The notes beneath the pieces were generated by a model, which saw only the letters and a program-made list of their open reading frames with translations, did no database searches and was not told where the DNA came from. A stretch of DNA of 64,000 bases from Gemmatimonas phototrophica (GTDB lineage: Bacteria > Gemmatimonadota > Gemmatimonadetes > Gemmatimonadales > Gemmatimonadaceae): positions 4,154,001 to 4,218,000 of the forward strand of contig NZ_CP011454.1 in the NCBI RefSeq assembly GCF_000695095.2, given 5' to 3'. The translations under genes were made by a program, and so were the position numbers. Every line of letters starts with the position of its first letter. Positions within the stretch are counted from its first letter, which is position 1. Positions 29,081-36,841 of the stretch are shown piece after piece.

Positions 29081-29926
29081 CTACGGCTTCGCGCCACCGG
29101 ATGACGCGCGAAACTGTGCAAGCGCCGCATTGACTTTGAAGTCGATGGCGATCTTGCCAATCTCCGCGCTCGCCTTGGTGGGATCCCCCTGCACACCGGC
29201 GTCGGGGCTGCCGCCGTTGAGCGCCAGCTTGTCCGTGCGAATGCCCTGAGCGAACACATACAGCAGCTGTGACGTGTCGCTGGTGCCGGCGTGCGACCCA
29301 ACCACCTGCTCGCTCCACCCGTAGGTCTTGTTGAGGTAGTCGCGAATGAGAGTGCGCCCCTGCTCGTAGTAGTCGGTGATGGCGTGCACCCGCACCCCGC
29401 TGCCGCCCCACTCGGTATTGAGCACCTTCGCCACGTTGACCATGCCGCGCTGATTCCCGCCGCTGTCCCCAATGAGAATGATGTCGGTAAAGCCGTGCAC
29501 CTTGAGTGAACGCACCGCGGCATCGAGCACCTGTTCGTAGGCCGGCTGCAGCAGGGAGATCACGCCGGGCTTGTCACCAAAGCCGGGACGCGTGTAGTCG
29601 CCTTCGGGGACATACTGCAGCGTAGGCGCCACCAGGGCGTTGCCCAGGCGGTTGGCCAGTACGCCGGCGGCAAAGGTGACGATGTAGTTGTGCTTGCCCA
29701 TCACCATGTGCGGGCCATTCTGCTCGGTGCCGCCGGTGGGGATGATGGCCACCTTCCGGCCGGCTCCAATGGCATCACGAATCTCCGTCCACGTCATGGC
29801 TTCCATGTACGGCATGGCCAGCGGATCGGGACGGTCCTGGGCGCGCAGCGGCAGCGCCACCGAAGTGGTGGCGAGAGCGACGGCCAGAGCGACCTGCCGG
29901 AGCGGTGCGTTGTGACGTGACAGCAT
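29081..29926 (-). CDS. Secreted creatininase-like protein, paralog 2
   Basis: A 281-residue creatininase-family amidohydrolase fold with a signal peptide (about 1-29, ending LRAQ), unusual because family members are cytoplasmic. The usual metal motifs are changed: EQHGPHLPLGTD-type reads EQNGPHMVMGKHN, NGHGGN-type reads GDSGGNQ, and HAGxxETS-type reads HAGTSDTS. His of GPH is kept. The metal site, if any, must be rearranged. Its ATG overlaps the stop of the upstream paralog (TGATG). Substrate unknown; cell location periplasm or outer surface. Confidence 0.8.
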   Translation of the reverse strand: MLSRHNAPLRQVALAVALATTSVALPLRAQDRPDPLAMPYMEAMTWTEIRDAIGAGRKVAIIPTGGTEQNGPHMVMGKHNYIVTFAAGVLANRLGNALVAPTLQYVPEGDYTRPGFGDKPGVISLLQPAYEQVLDAAVRSLKVHGFTDIILIGDSGGNQRGMVNVAKVLNTEWGGSGVRVHAITDYYEQGRTLIRDYLNKTYGWSEQVVGSHAGTSDTSQLLYVFAQGIRTDKLALNGGSPDAGVQGDPTKASAEIGKIAIDFKVNAALAQFRASSGGAKP

Positions 29927-30756
29927 CAGCGGCTTCCTCCGGCACGCAGGGTTTTGATCTGGTTGAGCGCGTTGTCGATCTTGATCTTGAGCAGCTCGGC
30001 ACCAATCTCGGCAGACGCCTTGGTCGGATCCCCACTGACCCCGCTGTCCCGACCACCACCGTTCGGCGCGAGACGTTCCTTGCGGACCAGCTTGGGATTC
30101 ACGTACAGCAGCTCGGAGGTGTCGAGCATGCCGGCATGGCTGCCAATATCAGCGGGCGTGTACCCCTTGCCCTGCAGATAGGCGCGCATGTCGTCACCCG
30201 CCTTGGTGTAATAGTCTCCAATGAAGAGGGCGCGAGCGCTCCCCTGCCACTCGGTGTTGAGTTGCGTGGCCGCTTTCTGCATCCCAGACTGATTGCCGCC
30301 AGAGTCGCCAATGTAGATGACGGTGGTGAAGCCACCGGCCTTGAGCGACCGACCGGCGTGCAGCAAGAGCTCAACGAAACGCTCCTCGGGGAGCGTGATG
30401 GTGCCCGGCTTCGTCATATGCCCGCGTGGCGGATCCCAGCTGCCCTCGGGCACATACGTGATAATGGGCGCGACCAGCGCATCGCCCAACGTGCGGGCAA
30501 TGCGCGCCGTGGTGTGCTCCAGCACGTAGCGGTGCTCTCCGTCCACCATGTGTGGCCCCTTCTGCTCTTGTCCGGCCGTGCCAATGATGACCGTGCGGGT
30601 CCCCGCCTGCTGTCGATCCCGGATTTCCATCCAGGTGAGCTCGTCGATAAACACCTTTGTACTACCCGGCGGCGAGAACTGCTGTGCCAGCACGGGCGCA
30701 GGGAGACAGGCCAGCAGACTCGCCAGCGCGAATGATGCCGAACGAACAGGGAACAT
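29926..30756 (-). CDS. Secreted creatininase-like protein, paralog 1
   Basis: A 276-residue paralog of the following gene, also with a signal peptide (about 1-23, ending VLAQQ). It shares the rearranged motifs: EQKGPHMVDGEHR, IGDSGGNQ and HAGMLDTSELLYV. Both end with a KASAEIG helix (GDPTKASAEIG). The repeat of the same changes in both copies suggests that they are functional for this subfamily and not decay. ATG 30756 is chosen for the signal peptide; the frame is open to 30837. Translationally coupled to paralog 2. Repeat copy C lies upstream. Confidence 0.8.
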   Translation of the reverse strand: MFPVRSASFALASLLACLPAPVLAQQFSPPGSTKVFIDELTWMEIRDRQQAGTRTVIIGTAGQEQKGPHMVDGEHRYVLEHTTARIARTLGDALVAPIITYVPEGSWDPPRGHMTKPGTITLPEERFVELLLHAGRSLKAGGFTTVIYIGDSGGNQSGMQKAATQLNTEWQGSARALFIGDYYTKAGDDMRAYLQGKGYTPADIGSHAGMLDTSELLYVNPKLVRKERLAPNGGGRDSGVSGDPTKASAEIGAELLKIKIDNALNQIKTLRAGGSR

Positions 30757-30855
30757 GGAGCGCTCAGGAAGGAGGAGCGGACGTGCGCCGTAACTGCGGG
30801 ACCGGGCAAACTTCGCCCACAACCGGGAGAGAGGCAACTGCGACCTCCGGGTTGA

Positions 30856-30966
30856 GAGGTGGGACCTGGAGGTGAGAGCGTTGCGAGTCGAGACACTCGA
30901 TATCCATCACACCGCTCGACTCGCAACGCTCTGACGTCTTGGTCCCGCCTCGGCCGTCTGATTGTC
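30856..30966. repeat. Dispersed intergenic repeat, copy C (partial, strong hairpin)
   Basis: A single family end is present (30897-30911, one mismatch, ATCACA for ATCGCA). It sits in the loop of a perfect 18-bp stem: AGAGCGTTGCGAGTCGAG at 30875-30892 pairs with 30915-30932. An outer stem GAGGTGGGACC (30856-30866) pairs with GGTCCCGCCTC (30941-30951) with one G-U. The flank to 30969, including the TGA of the hydrolase, resembles copy A. Confidence 0.75.
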
Positions 30967-31837
30967 TCAGATACCGCCACGCAGGAAGGCGACTATCTCC
31001 GCGTTCATCTGTGCGTGAAAGGTGCGGCGATCGAAGCCCGGGGGGTCCTGCGAGGGAGGAAAATCCGGACGCGTCATGCTGGGCGGAAATGGTGTTTGAA
31101 ACGCATGATGTCCCGCATCGTCCACCACGATGTGTTTTACCCGTTCGGGGTGCGCGACTCCGCTCAGCACCAGATCGGCGTGAAACAATGGCGTGACATG
31201 ATCCTGTGCGCCGCTGTACATCAGGATGGGGACCTGCACCGGTGCCAGCGCCCCCGGCACCGTGAACCATCCGCAGGCGGGAGCCAGCAGCACCAGCCTG
31301 CTCACGCGCGTGTCTGGGGTGACCAGCACCGGCGTCACCGCATATGACGGCTGGTCGGGTGTCATGGCGTTGGGCACCCCGCCCGCCACGGCCAGTGCCG
31401 TATAGGCGCCAATGGAATGCCCAATCACGCGCACCCTGTGTGCCTTGGACGTGGTCCCGGAACACCGCATCCGCCAGCACCGCATCAATCGTGAGCGAGA
31501 GGTGCCGCGGGCGATGTGCCAGCATCGCCGCGGTGCCTGCCAGCGAGCTGTCGCTCCGACTGTTGCCCAGATGTTCAGGCATGGCCACCACACAGCCCGC
31601 GCGCGCCAGCGCGATGGCCGTATCACGATGCGTAAGCGGTGACCCGTTGTTGCCATGACTGATCACCACCAATGGCATGTCCTGCCCTGCCACTGGGGCA
31701 TCGGTCGCCACCGTCATGGTGTACGGTCCAAAGGACTGGTCCTGCCCGGACGAGACGGTGGGATACAGCACCCACACCGGCAACGTGACACCCTGCACGG
31801 CATCGGGCGCAGCGACACGGCGACAGCCGACTGTCAT
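30967..31837 (-). pseudogene. Alpha/beta hydrolase (dienelactone hydrolase-like), frameshifted
   Basis: Two overlapping frames together make one alpha/beta hydrolase. From ATG 31837 to about 31440, one frame gives the N-terminal part (VWVLYPT, MPLVVISHGNNGSPLTHRD oxyanion region, VVAMPEHLGNSRSD). The next frame then continues to 30967 with the nucleophile elbow RVIGHSIGAYTALA, VPILMYSGAQDHVTP and the catalytic His in DDAGHHAFQ. The join lies near 31430-31450 and needs one base removed (or two added). All catalytic parts are intact, so the break is recent or a sequence error. It is flanked by repeat copies C and D. Confidence 0.75.
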
Positions 31838-31901
31838 TGGTGAGAGTTTTGTGGGGGGGGAGATTGGAGAGTGGAGAGGTCAGCGGTCGGAGTCGAGACA
31901 C

Positions 31902-32187
31902 TGCGATGGATATCGAATGTGAGAGGCCCGATGAAAGCGAGTTGAGAGGTCCGAGTGCTGGCGTCGGCACGAATGTGCCCCACCCGGACGCCGCTGAACA
32001 GCGCCAGTCCCCGCCCTTACCCGGACGCCGCTGGAACAGCGGCGTCCCCGCAGTTCCCCACAGCTCGTGTGGGGCACTGCAGTGCGGACGAAGTGCTCGG
32101 ACCTCTCATCGTCGTGGTTATCTCGACACTCTCACACTCGATATCCATCGCACCTCTGGCATCGCAAACCTCTTAACTCCCCCCGTC
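31902..32187. repeat. Dispersed intergenic repeat, copy D (complete element plus flank)
   Basis: TGCGATGGATATCGA at 31902-31916 and its exact complement at 32138-32152 bound a 251-bp element. Its complement aligns with copy B along the whole length, so it is the same element in the other direction. It holds a partly duplicated core: GGACGCCGCTG occurs twice, once with a full CCGCTGGAACAGCGG hairpin. The outer flank runs to the VOC gene stop at 32188. The bases 31838-31901 hold a G-run and AGTGGAGAGG-like words. No gene is present in 31838-32187. Confidence 0.85.
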
Positions 32188-32595
32188 TCAACTCTCGAGA
32201 TCTGTCATGCCCAGCAGGTCCCAGCGGTTCCCTTCCAGGTCTTCGAAGACCGCCACGGTGCCGTATGCTTCCACCCTGGGCACGCCGTGAAACACCACGC
32301 CGGCGTCGCACAGACGTGCGTACTGCGCCGCGAAATCGTCCACGCGCAAGAAGAATCCCACGCGTCCTGCGGTTTGCTTTCCCACTACCGCTTCCTGTGC
32401 TTCCCCGTCGGCACGGGCCAGCAGCAGTCCAGTCACGGCTCCTCTCGGGCGCACCACCACCCATCGCTTCGCCCGGCCATCATTGGTGAGCGATGCATGA
32501 TCTTCCACCAGATCGAAGTGCAGCACGTCCACAAAAAACCGAATGGCCGCGTCATAGTCGCGAACCACCAATGTCACCAGTTCAAGATGTGGCAT
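32188..32595 (-). CDS. VOC (glyoxalase/bleomycin resistance-like) protein
   Basis: A 135-residue single-chain vicinal oxygen chelate protein: MPHLELVTLVVRDYDAAIRFF at the start, FFLRVDDFAAQYARL in the second beta-alpha unit, and VAVFEDLEGNRWDLL at the end with Glu of the metal site. Substrate unknown. Its ATG overlaps the stop of the DinB gene (TGATG), so the two are co-translated. The stop lies at the edge of repeat copy D. Confidence 0.88.
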   Translation of the reverse strand: MPHLELVTLVVRDYDAAIRFFVDVLHFDLVEDHASLTNDGRAKRWVVVRPRGAVTGLLLARADGEAQEAVVGKQTAGRVGFFLRVDDFAAQYARLCDAGVVFHGVPRVEAYGTVAVFEDLEGNRWDLLGMTDLES

Positions 32596-33131
32596 CAGTT
32601 GGGGAGCTCGGGCAGGTAGAACAACAGGTCCAGCGACGGGGGCGTGATATTCTGCTGCCGCAGTAGCAGGCAGATCTGCGCGGTATGCCGCACCTCATGC
32701 AGCATCACGTGCCAGAGCAACCGCTCGGCGGTGTACTGCTCATTCGGCGCATCATGTACCGTCACCACCCGGGCGAGTTCGTCCGCCGTGGTAGTGGAGA
32801 GATACGCCTGCATACGCGCTTCAACGGCACGCCAATAGTCCAGCAACACGGAGAGTGCGACATGGCCGTACTCGGGGCCACCGGTGGTGGCCGCCAGCAG
32901 CGGCACACTGTCAATGACCGGCGGGACCCGCAGGATATCCTCGTGCAGCCACCCGTCTTCAACGGCTGCCACATGGAACAGCAGATCCTTGATGCAGTGA
33001 AATCGCTCACCGTCCAATTGGGATCGGGAAATCACCTCGTCGGGCACGGCCTCCAGTGCCGCCCAAAGATCACGACGCGCCCGGCCGAGATACTCGTACA
33101 TGCGGGCAGGCGAGAACGGCACCGTGGACAT
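32595..33131 (-). CDS. DinB-family protein
   Basis: A 178-residue four-helix DinB/YfiT-type protein. Metal histidines are likely in CIKDLLFHVAAVEDGWL, and in LLWHVMLHEVRHTAQ near the C-terminus. Such proteins are metal-dependent, often thiol-S-transferases. First gene of a two-gene unit with the VOC protein, a pairing common in detoxification. Starts just downstream of a degraded kinase remnant. Confidence 0.85.
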   Translation of the reverse strand: MSTVPFSPARMYEYLGRARRDLWAALEAVPDEVISRSQLDGERFHCIKDLLFHVAAVEDGWLHEDILRVPPVIDSVPLLAATTGGPEYGHVALSVLLDYWRAVEARMQAYLSTTTADELARVVTVHDAPNEQYTAERLLWHVMLHEVRHTAQICLLLRQQNITPPSLDLLFYLPELPN

Positions 33132-33175
33132 CTCCGCTTACTCCGGCGGAAGGCGTCGGGTATGCATAATGGCGA

Positions 33176-33433
33176 TCAGCACCACACCACCCATCGCAAC
33201 GGCGGAGCAGCCAAATACGGCGCGACAGACTGGCGTGCAACACCACGACCGAACCGCTCCACCGAGAGCTCCTGCGCAAGCTCCGGGGAGAGCACCTTGA
33301 CCACCACCTTGCGGCCATGGGTGTTGTCACGGGCCATGAACACGCGGCGCATCCCTCCCCTTCCCAGCTCACGCCCGGGTTGGAACGTAGTGCCGAGTGC
33401 AAGCCGGAGCGGATCGCGGAAGGAGGCTGTCAT
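33176..33433 (-). pseudogene. Remnant of a Ser/Thr protein kinase N-terminus
   Basis: From ATG 33433 the frame reads LGTTFQPGRELGRGGMRRVF, ARDNTHGRKVVVKVL and SPELAQELSVERF: the glycine loop and ATP-binding Lys of a Hanks-type kinase. After about 50 residues it passes into unrelated sequence and a stop at 33176; HRD, DFG and the rest of the domain are absent from the neighbouring frames. The stretch 33132-33545 otherwise shows no gene. Probably the leftover of a deletion. Confidence 0.7.
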
Positions 33434-33545
33434 GATGGGGATCATAACCGCTGGCGCCGACGGCCGCCGGATCGGCGGAACTCTTTGGCGATCGCCTTCG
33501 TAGGGAACGATGGGAATCCCTGTTGTCCCCTCATCCCGGTTGTCC

Positions 33546-34490
33546 ATGCTGACTGTTGCGCAGGTGCACCGTCGTTTTGCTCGGGTTCACGCCGTCAATA
33601 ACATTTCGTTCCACGTTTCGGCAGGGGAGATCTTCTCGCTCCTTGGGCCCAACGGCGCCGGCAAGTCCACGTTGCTCCGCATGCTGGTGGGCATCACCCG
33701 CCCGGACAGCGGACACATTGCGTGGCAGCTGGACGGCGCCACGCACACGCGGCTGCCGTCGCACGCCATTGGCTATCTCCCCGAAGATCGCGGTCTGTAT
33801 CAGGACCAGCCGCTCATTGCCGTCCTCGAGTATTTCGGCACGTTGCGTGGCCTCACGCCCGCTGAGGCCCGGGCCTCCGCCACGACGTGGCTGGAGCGTC
33901 TGGAGTTGGGCGCACGACTGCGCGACAAGGTGGGTTCGCTCTCCAAGGGGAACCAGCAGAAAGTGCAATTCGCCGCTGCGGTGCTGCACCGCCCGCGCTT
34001 TGTCATTCTCGATGAGCCGTTCAGCGGACTGGACCCGCTCAACCAGGAAGTCTTCCTCGGGTTCGTGCGTGCCTTGCGCGACGACGGTACCACGGTGCTG
34101 TTCAGCGCTCATCAGATGGCGTTGGTGGAACGTCTGGCCGATCGCCTGTTTGTCATGCAGCATGGCCGCGAAGTGCTGCATGGTACTATCCCGACAGTGC
34201 GGGAGCGCTGGGGAAGCGGGCGACGGCTGCTGTTGCAGGTCACGCAAAGCCCCGACGAAGCGCTGACCATCCTGCGTACGCACGCTGCTGCCAGTGACGT
34301 CGAGCGACGGGACGACGGCACCATTGTCATTACGCTCGACGCAGCACACCCGGTGGGGGACCTGCTGGCGCGCTGCGCGCAGCTGCTCAGCATCATCGAC
34401 GTGCGCACCGAACAGCCATCACTCCACGACGTGTACATCAATACCGTCGGTGCCGTAACGGCACCCACCGCCGCATCGGAGGACGCATGA
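33546..34490 (+). CDS. ABC transporter ATP-binding protein (NatA-like)
   Basis: A 314-residue ATPase. Walker A GPNGAGKST is at about 37-45, the signature motif is LSKGNQQKV, and Walker B is FVILDEPFSGLD, followed by the switch His in FSAHQM. The C-terminal 80 residues form the extension usual in NatA/DrrA exporters. It powers the permease encoded next (ATGA overlap). ATG 33546 matches the family start; ATG 33510 would add 12 residues. Probably exports Na+, a drug or a lipid; not determinable. Confidence 0.9.
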   Translation: MLTVAQVHRRFARVHAVNNISFHVSAGEIFSLLGPNGAGKSTLLRMLVGITRPDSGHIAWQLDGATHTRLPSHAIGYLPEDRGLYQDQPLIAVLEYFGTLRGLTPAEARASATTWLERLELGARLRDKVGSLSKGNQQKVQFAAAVLHRPRFVILDEPFSGLDPLNQEVFLGFVRALRDDGTTVLFSAHQMALVERLADRLFVMQHGREVLHGTIPTVRERWGSGRRLLLQVTQSPDEALTILRTHAAASDVERRDDGTIVITLDAAHPVGDLLARCAQLLSIIDVRTEQPSLHDVYINTVGAVTAPTAASEDA

Positions 34491-35686
34491 CGCGTTGGCA
34501 ACAGGTAGGACGCATTGCCCGCTGGGAGTTCAACCGCTTTGTGAAGTGGCGTCAGCAGGCCTACGGCATTCTCATCATGCTGGTCGTGGGTGGCATTTCC
34601 GGTGGCCTTGGGAAAATGGCCAAGGAAGCACGAAGCAAGCCGGCACGCGTCGCCGTCATCGGTAGTGACCGCCTGGGATTTGCCATGCCACCAGTGGATG
34701 GGGTGAGGTGGGTCGTCAATCAGTTCACCACCGAACCGCTGGCGCGGGCGGCCATTTCCGCCGACTCCATTGCGGGGGCGCTGGTGGTCGATGGTCCAGG
34801 CGCGGCGCACCTCGTGTTGCGCAAACGCAGCGCGTGGTCCGCCTCGGTGGCGCGTGCGATGACTGCTGCCCAACAGGCCGCGCTCTACACGGCTCTGCCG
34901 CTCGACGCCGCGCAGCGTACGGCCATGACCACGCCCTTCGCGGTAGAGGTCAGCACCATCACGCTCAAGAACGGAACCTCAGATTCCGCCACGCGCCTGT
35001 TTACCGGCATCATCCTGTTCTTCGGCGTGCTGGTCCTCTTCAACGGGTTTGCTTCGCTGTTCGCCGGGATTACCGGAGAAAAGCAGCAGCGCATCACCGA
35101 GCAGATCATCGCCATGGTGTCGCCGCAAACGTGGATGGACGGCAAGATTCTCGGGCTCGTTGGTGCGGCACTGGTTGGCACGCTGCTGTTTGCCGTGACG
35201 GGCCTCGCAGTCGCGAAAGTGCTGCCGGCCGTGCTTGGCAGTACCCCCTTTGCGATTTCGGCGCCCTCTGATCCGCTCTCCCTCCTCATTGTGCTCCTCG
35301 TGACGGTGCTGGGCGTAGGAATGTGGTTCTCGTTCATGGCCGCCATCGCGGCCACGATCGACGACCCCAATTCGTCTCCGCGCTCTGCCATGCTGCTCAT
35401 TCCCGTGCTCCCCATGGGGCTAGCCTTTACCCTGCTGTCCCGCCCCGACACGTGGCTGGCGCAACTGCTGGCGGTCTTTCCGCTCACTTCCATGGCGGTC
35501 CTGCCGGTGCGGTTGCTCATGACCAGTGTCCCGTGGTGGGAACCGCTACTTGCCGTGCTCCTGCTCGCGACCGCCACGTGGGCGTTCCGCCGTGCCGCCG
35601 GCAAGATCTTCGCCATTGGCATCCTCATGCATGGCAAGGAGCCGTCGCTGCGCGAAACCTGGCGCTGGCTCCGCGAAACGGAGTAG
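34487..35686 (+). CDS. ABC-2 type permease (NatB-like)
   Basis: A 399-residue membrane protein with one N-terminal helix (AYGILIMLVVGGISGG), a large extracytoplasmic domain (about 45-170), then five or six helices (LFTGIILFFGVLVLFNGFA, then LLIVLLVTVLGVGMWFSFMA, and others). That layout matches NatB/ABC-2_3 permeases. Its start overlaps the ATPase stop (ATGA). Together they form a two-component exporter, with the TIGR03790 lipoprotein gene following 22 bp later. Confidence 0.88.
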   Translation: MTRWQQVGRIARWEFNRFVKWRQQAYGILIMLVVGGISGGLGKMAKEARSKPARVAVIGSDRLGFAMPPVDGVRWVVNQFTTEPLARAAISADSIAGALVVDGPGAAHLVLRKRSAWSASVARAMTAAQQAALYTALPLDAAQRTAMTTPFAVEVSTITLKNGTSDSATRLFTGIILFFGVLVLFNGFASLFAGITGEKQQRITEQIIAMVSPQTWMDGKILGLVGAALVGTLLFAVTGLAVAKVLPAVLGSTPFAISAPSDPLSLLIVLLVTVLGVGMWFSFMAAIAATIDDPNSSPRSAMLLIPVLPMGLAFTLLSRPDTWLAQLLAVFPLTSMAVLPVRLLMTSVPWWEPLLAVLLLATATWAFRRAAGKIFAIGILMHGKEPSLRETWRWLRETE

Positions 35687-35708
35687 CGCGCCGTACATTG
35701 GCCAGAGC

Positions 35709-36836
35709 ATGTCGTTCACTTCTCTGGCCTCTCGTGCCGTCGTGTTGCTTGGTGGTGTCCTGATGCTGGGGTGTCAGGCACCACCACGCACCGAAAAACT
35801 CGCCCCGGCTACGGGCGCGCAACGCACCGTCGTTGTGATCAATCGGCGCAGCCCGGCCAGTGATTCGGTGGGGCGGTATTACGCGGCACAGCGCAACCTC
35901 GACTCGTCGCACGTGATCGTTATCGACGTGCCCGTTGAGGACGAGATTGGGGATATTGCCCTGCGCACCGACATCATCGCACCGGTGCGTCACGCTATCG
36001 AGGCGCTTCCGCACCGCATCGATTTCATCGTGCTCACCAAGGGCGTGCCTTTGCGGGTGGCCCGCAAGAACGGCTATAGCGTGGACGCCCTGCTGGCGGG
36101 CATGCACCTCAGCATTCCTCCCATGGTGGGACTCGACACCACCTGGCTGCGACGTTACCGCAATCCGTATTACAACGCGCAGCTGCCATTCAATAGCGAA
36201 CGCTACGGCATGTATCTGGTGACGCGCCTCGACTGTGCGCGCACGCTGGATTGTCTGGCACTGGTAGATCGTGCCACAAACGCGCGGCCGGAGACCGGAC
36301 CGTTCTTTTTCGATGCCATGCCGCTGCGCGAGAGCACCGACGGCTACGCCCTCATGAACCGTCGGCTCTATGCCGGTCACTTTCTGGTGCGGTTGCAGGG
36401 CTACACTGCCCACATCGATTCCAGTGCGGCCTTTGTCGCGACCACCGAGCCGCTCATGGGCTACGTCAGCTGGGGGAGCAATGATGCACGCTTTGACAGC
36501 GTGGCCTACCATGCCCTGCGTTTTCTCCCCGGCGCGCTGGCGGAAACGTTTGTCTCCACCAGTGCCCGGACCTTCGCCCCCGTCACCGGTGGTCAGAGCC
36601 GTATTGCGGATCTCATTGCGCAGGGCGTTACCGGCGTGAAGGGATACGTGAGCGAGCCCTACACGCTCGCCCTGGCGCGCCCGGAGATCCTGTTTGATCG
36701 GTATCTCCGGGGTGCCACCCTGGCCGAGGCGTTCTATGCCGCGTCACCCATGGTCCTGTGGAAGGACGTGGTCATTGGAGACCCACTGTGTGCGCCGTAC
36801 GCGCTGCAACTCACCGGCGGATTGGTGGGACGGTAA
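35709..36836 (+). CDS. TIGR03790-family lipoprotein
   Basis: A 375-residue protein with a lipoprotein signal (LLGGVLMLGCQA, lipid Cys about residue 22). The body matches TIGR03790: VVVINRRSPASDSVGRYYAAQRNLDSSHV split by short gaps, IDFIVLTKGVPLRV, MGYVSWGSND and a GVTGVKGYVSEPY stretch, resembling a caspase-like or peptidase-clan fold of unknown activity. It is anchored in the envelope. It follows the NatAB-like exporter closely and may be co-transcribed. Function unknown. Confidence 0.82.
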   Translation: MSFTSLASRAVVLLGGVLMLGCQAPPRTEKLAPATGAQRTVVVINRRSPASDSVGRYYAAQRNLDSSHVIVIDVPVEDEIGDIALRTDIIAPVRHAIEALPHRIDFIVLTKGVPLRVARKNGYSVDALLAGMHLSIPPMVGLDTTWLRRYRNPYYNAQLPFNSERYGMYLVTRLDCARTLDCLALVDRATNARPETGPFFFDAMPLRESTDGYALMNRRLYAGHFLVRLQGYTAHIDSSAAFVATTEPLMGYVSWGSNDARFDSVAYHALRFLPGALAETFVSTSARTFAPVTGGQSRIADLIAQGVTGVKGYVSEPYTLALARPEILFDRYLRGATLAEAFYAASPMVLWKDVVIGDPLCAPYALQLTGGLVGR

Positions 36837-36841
36837 GCCGC

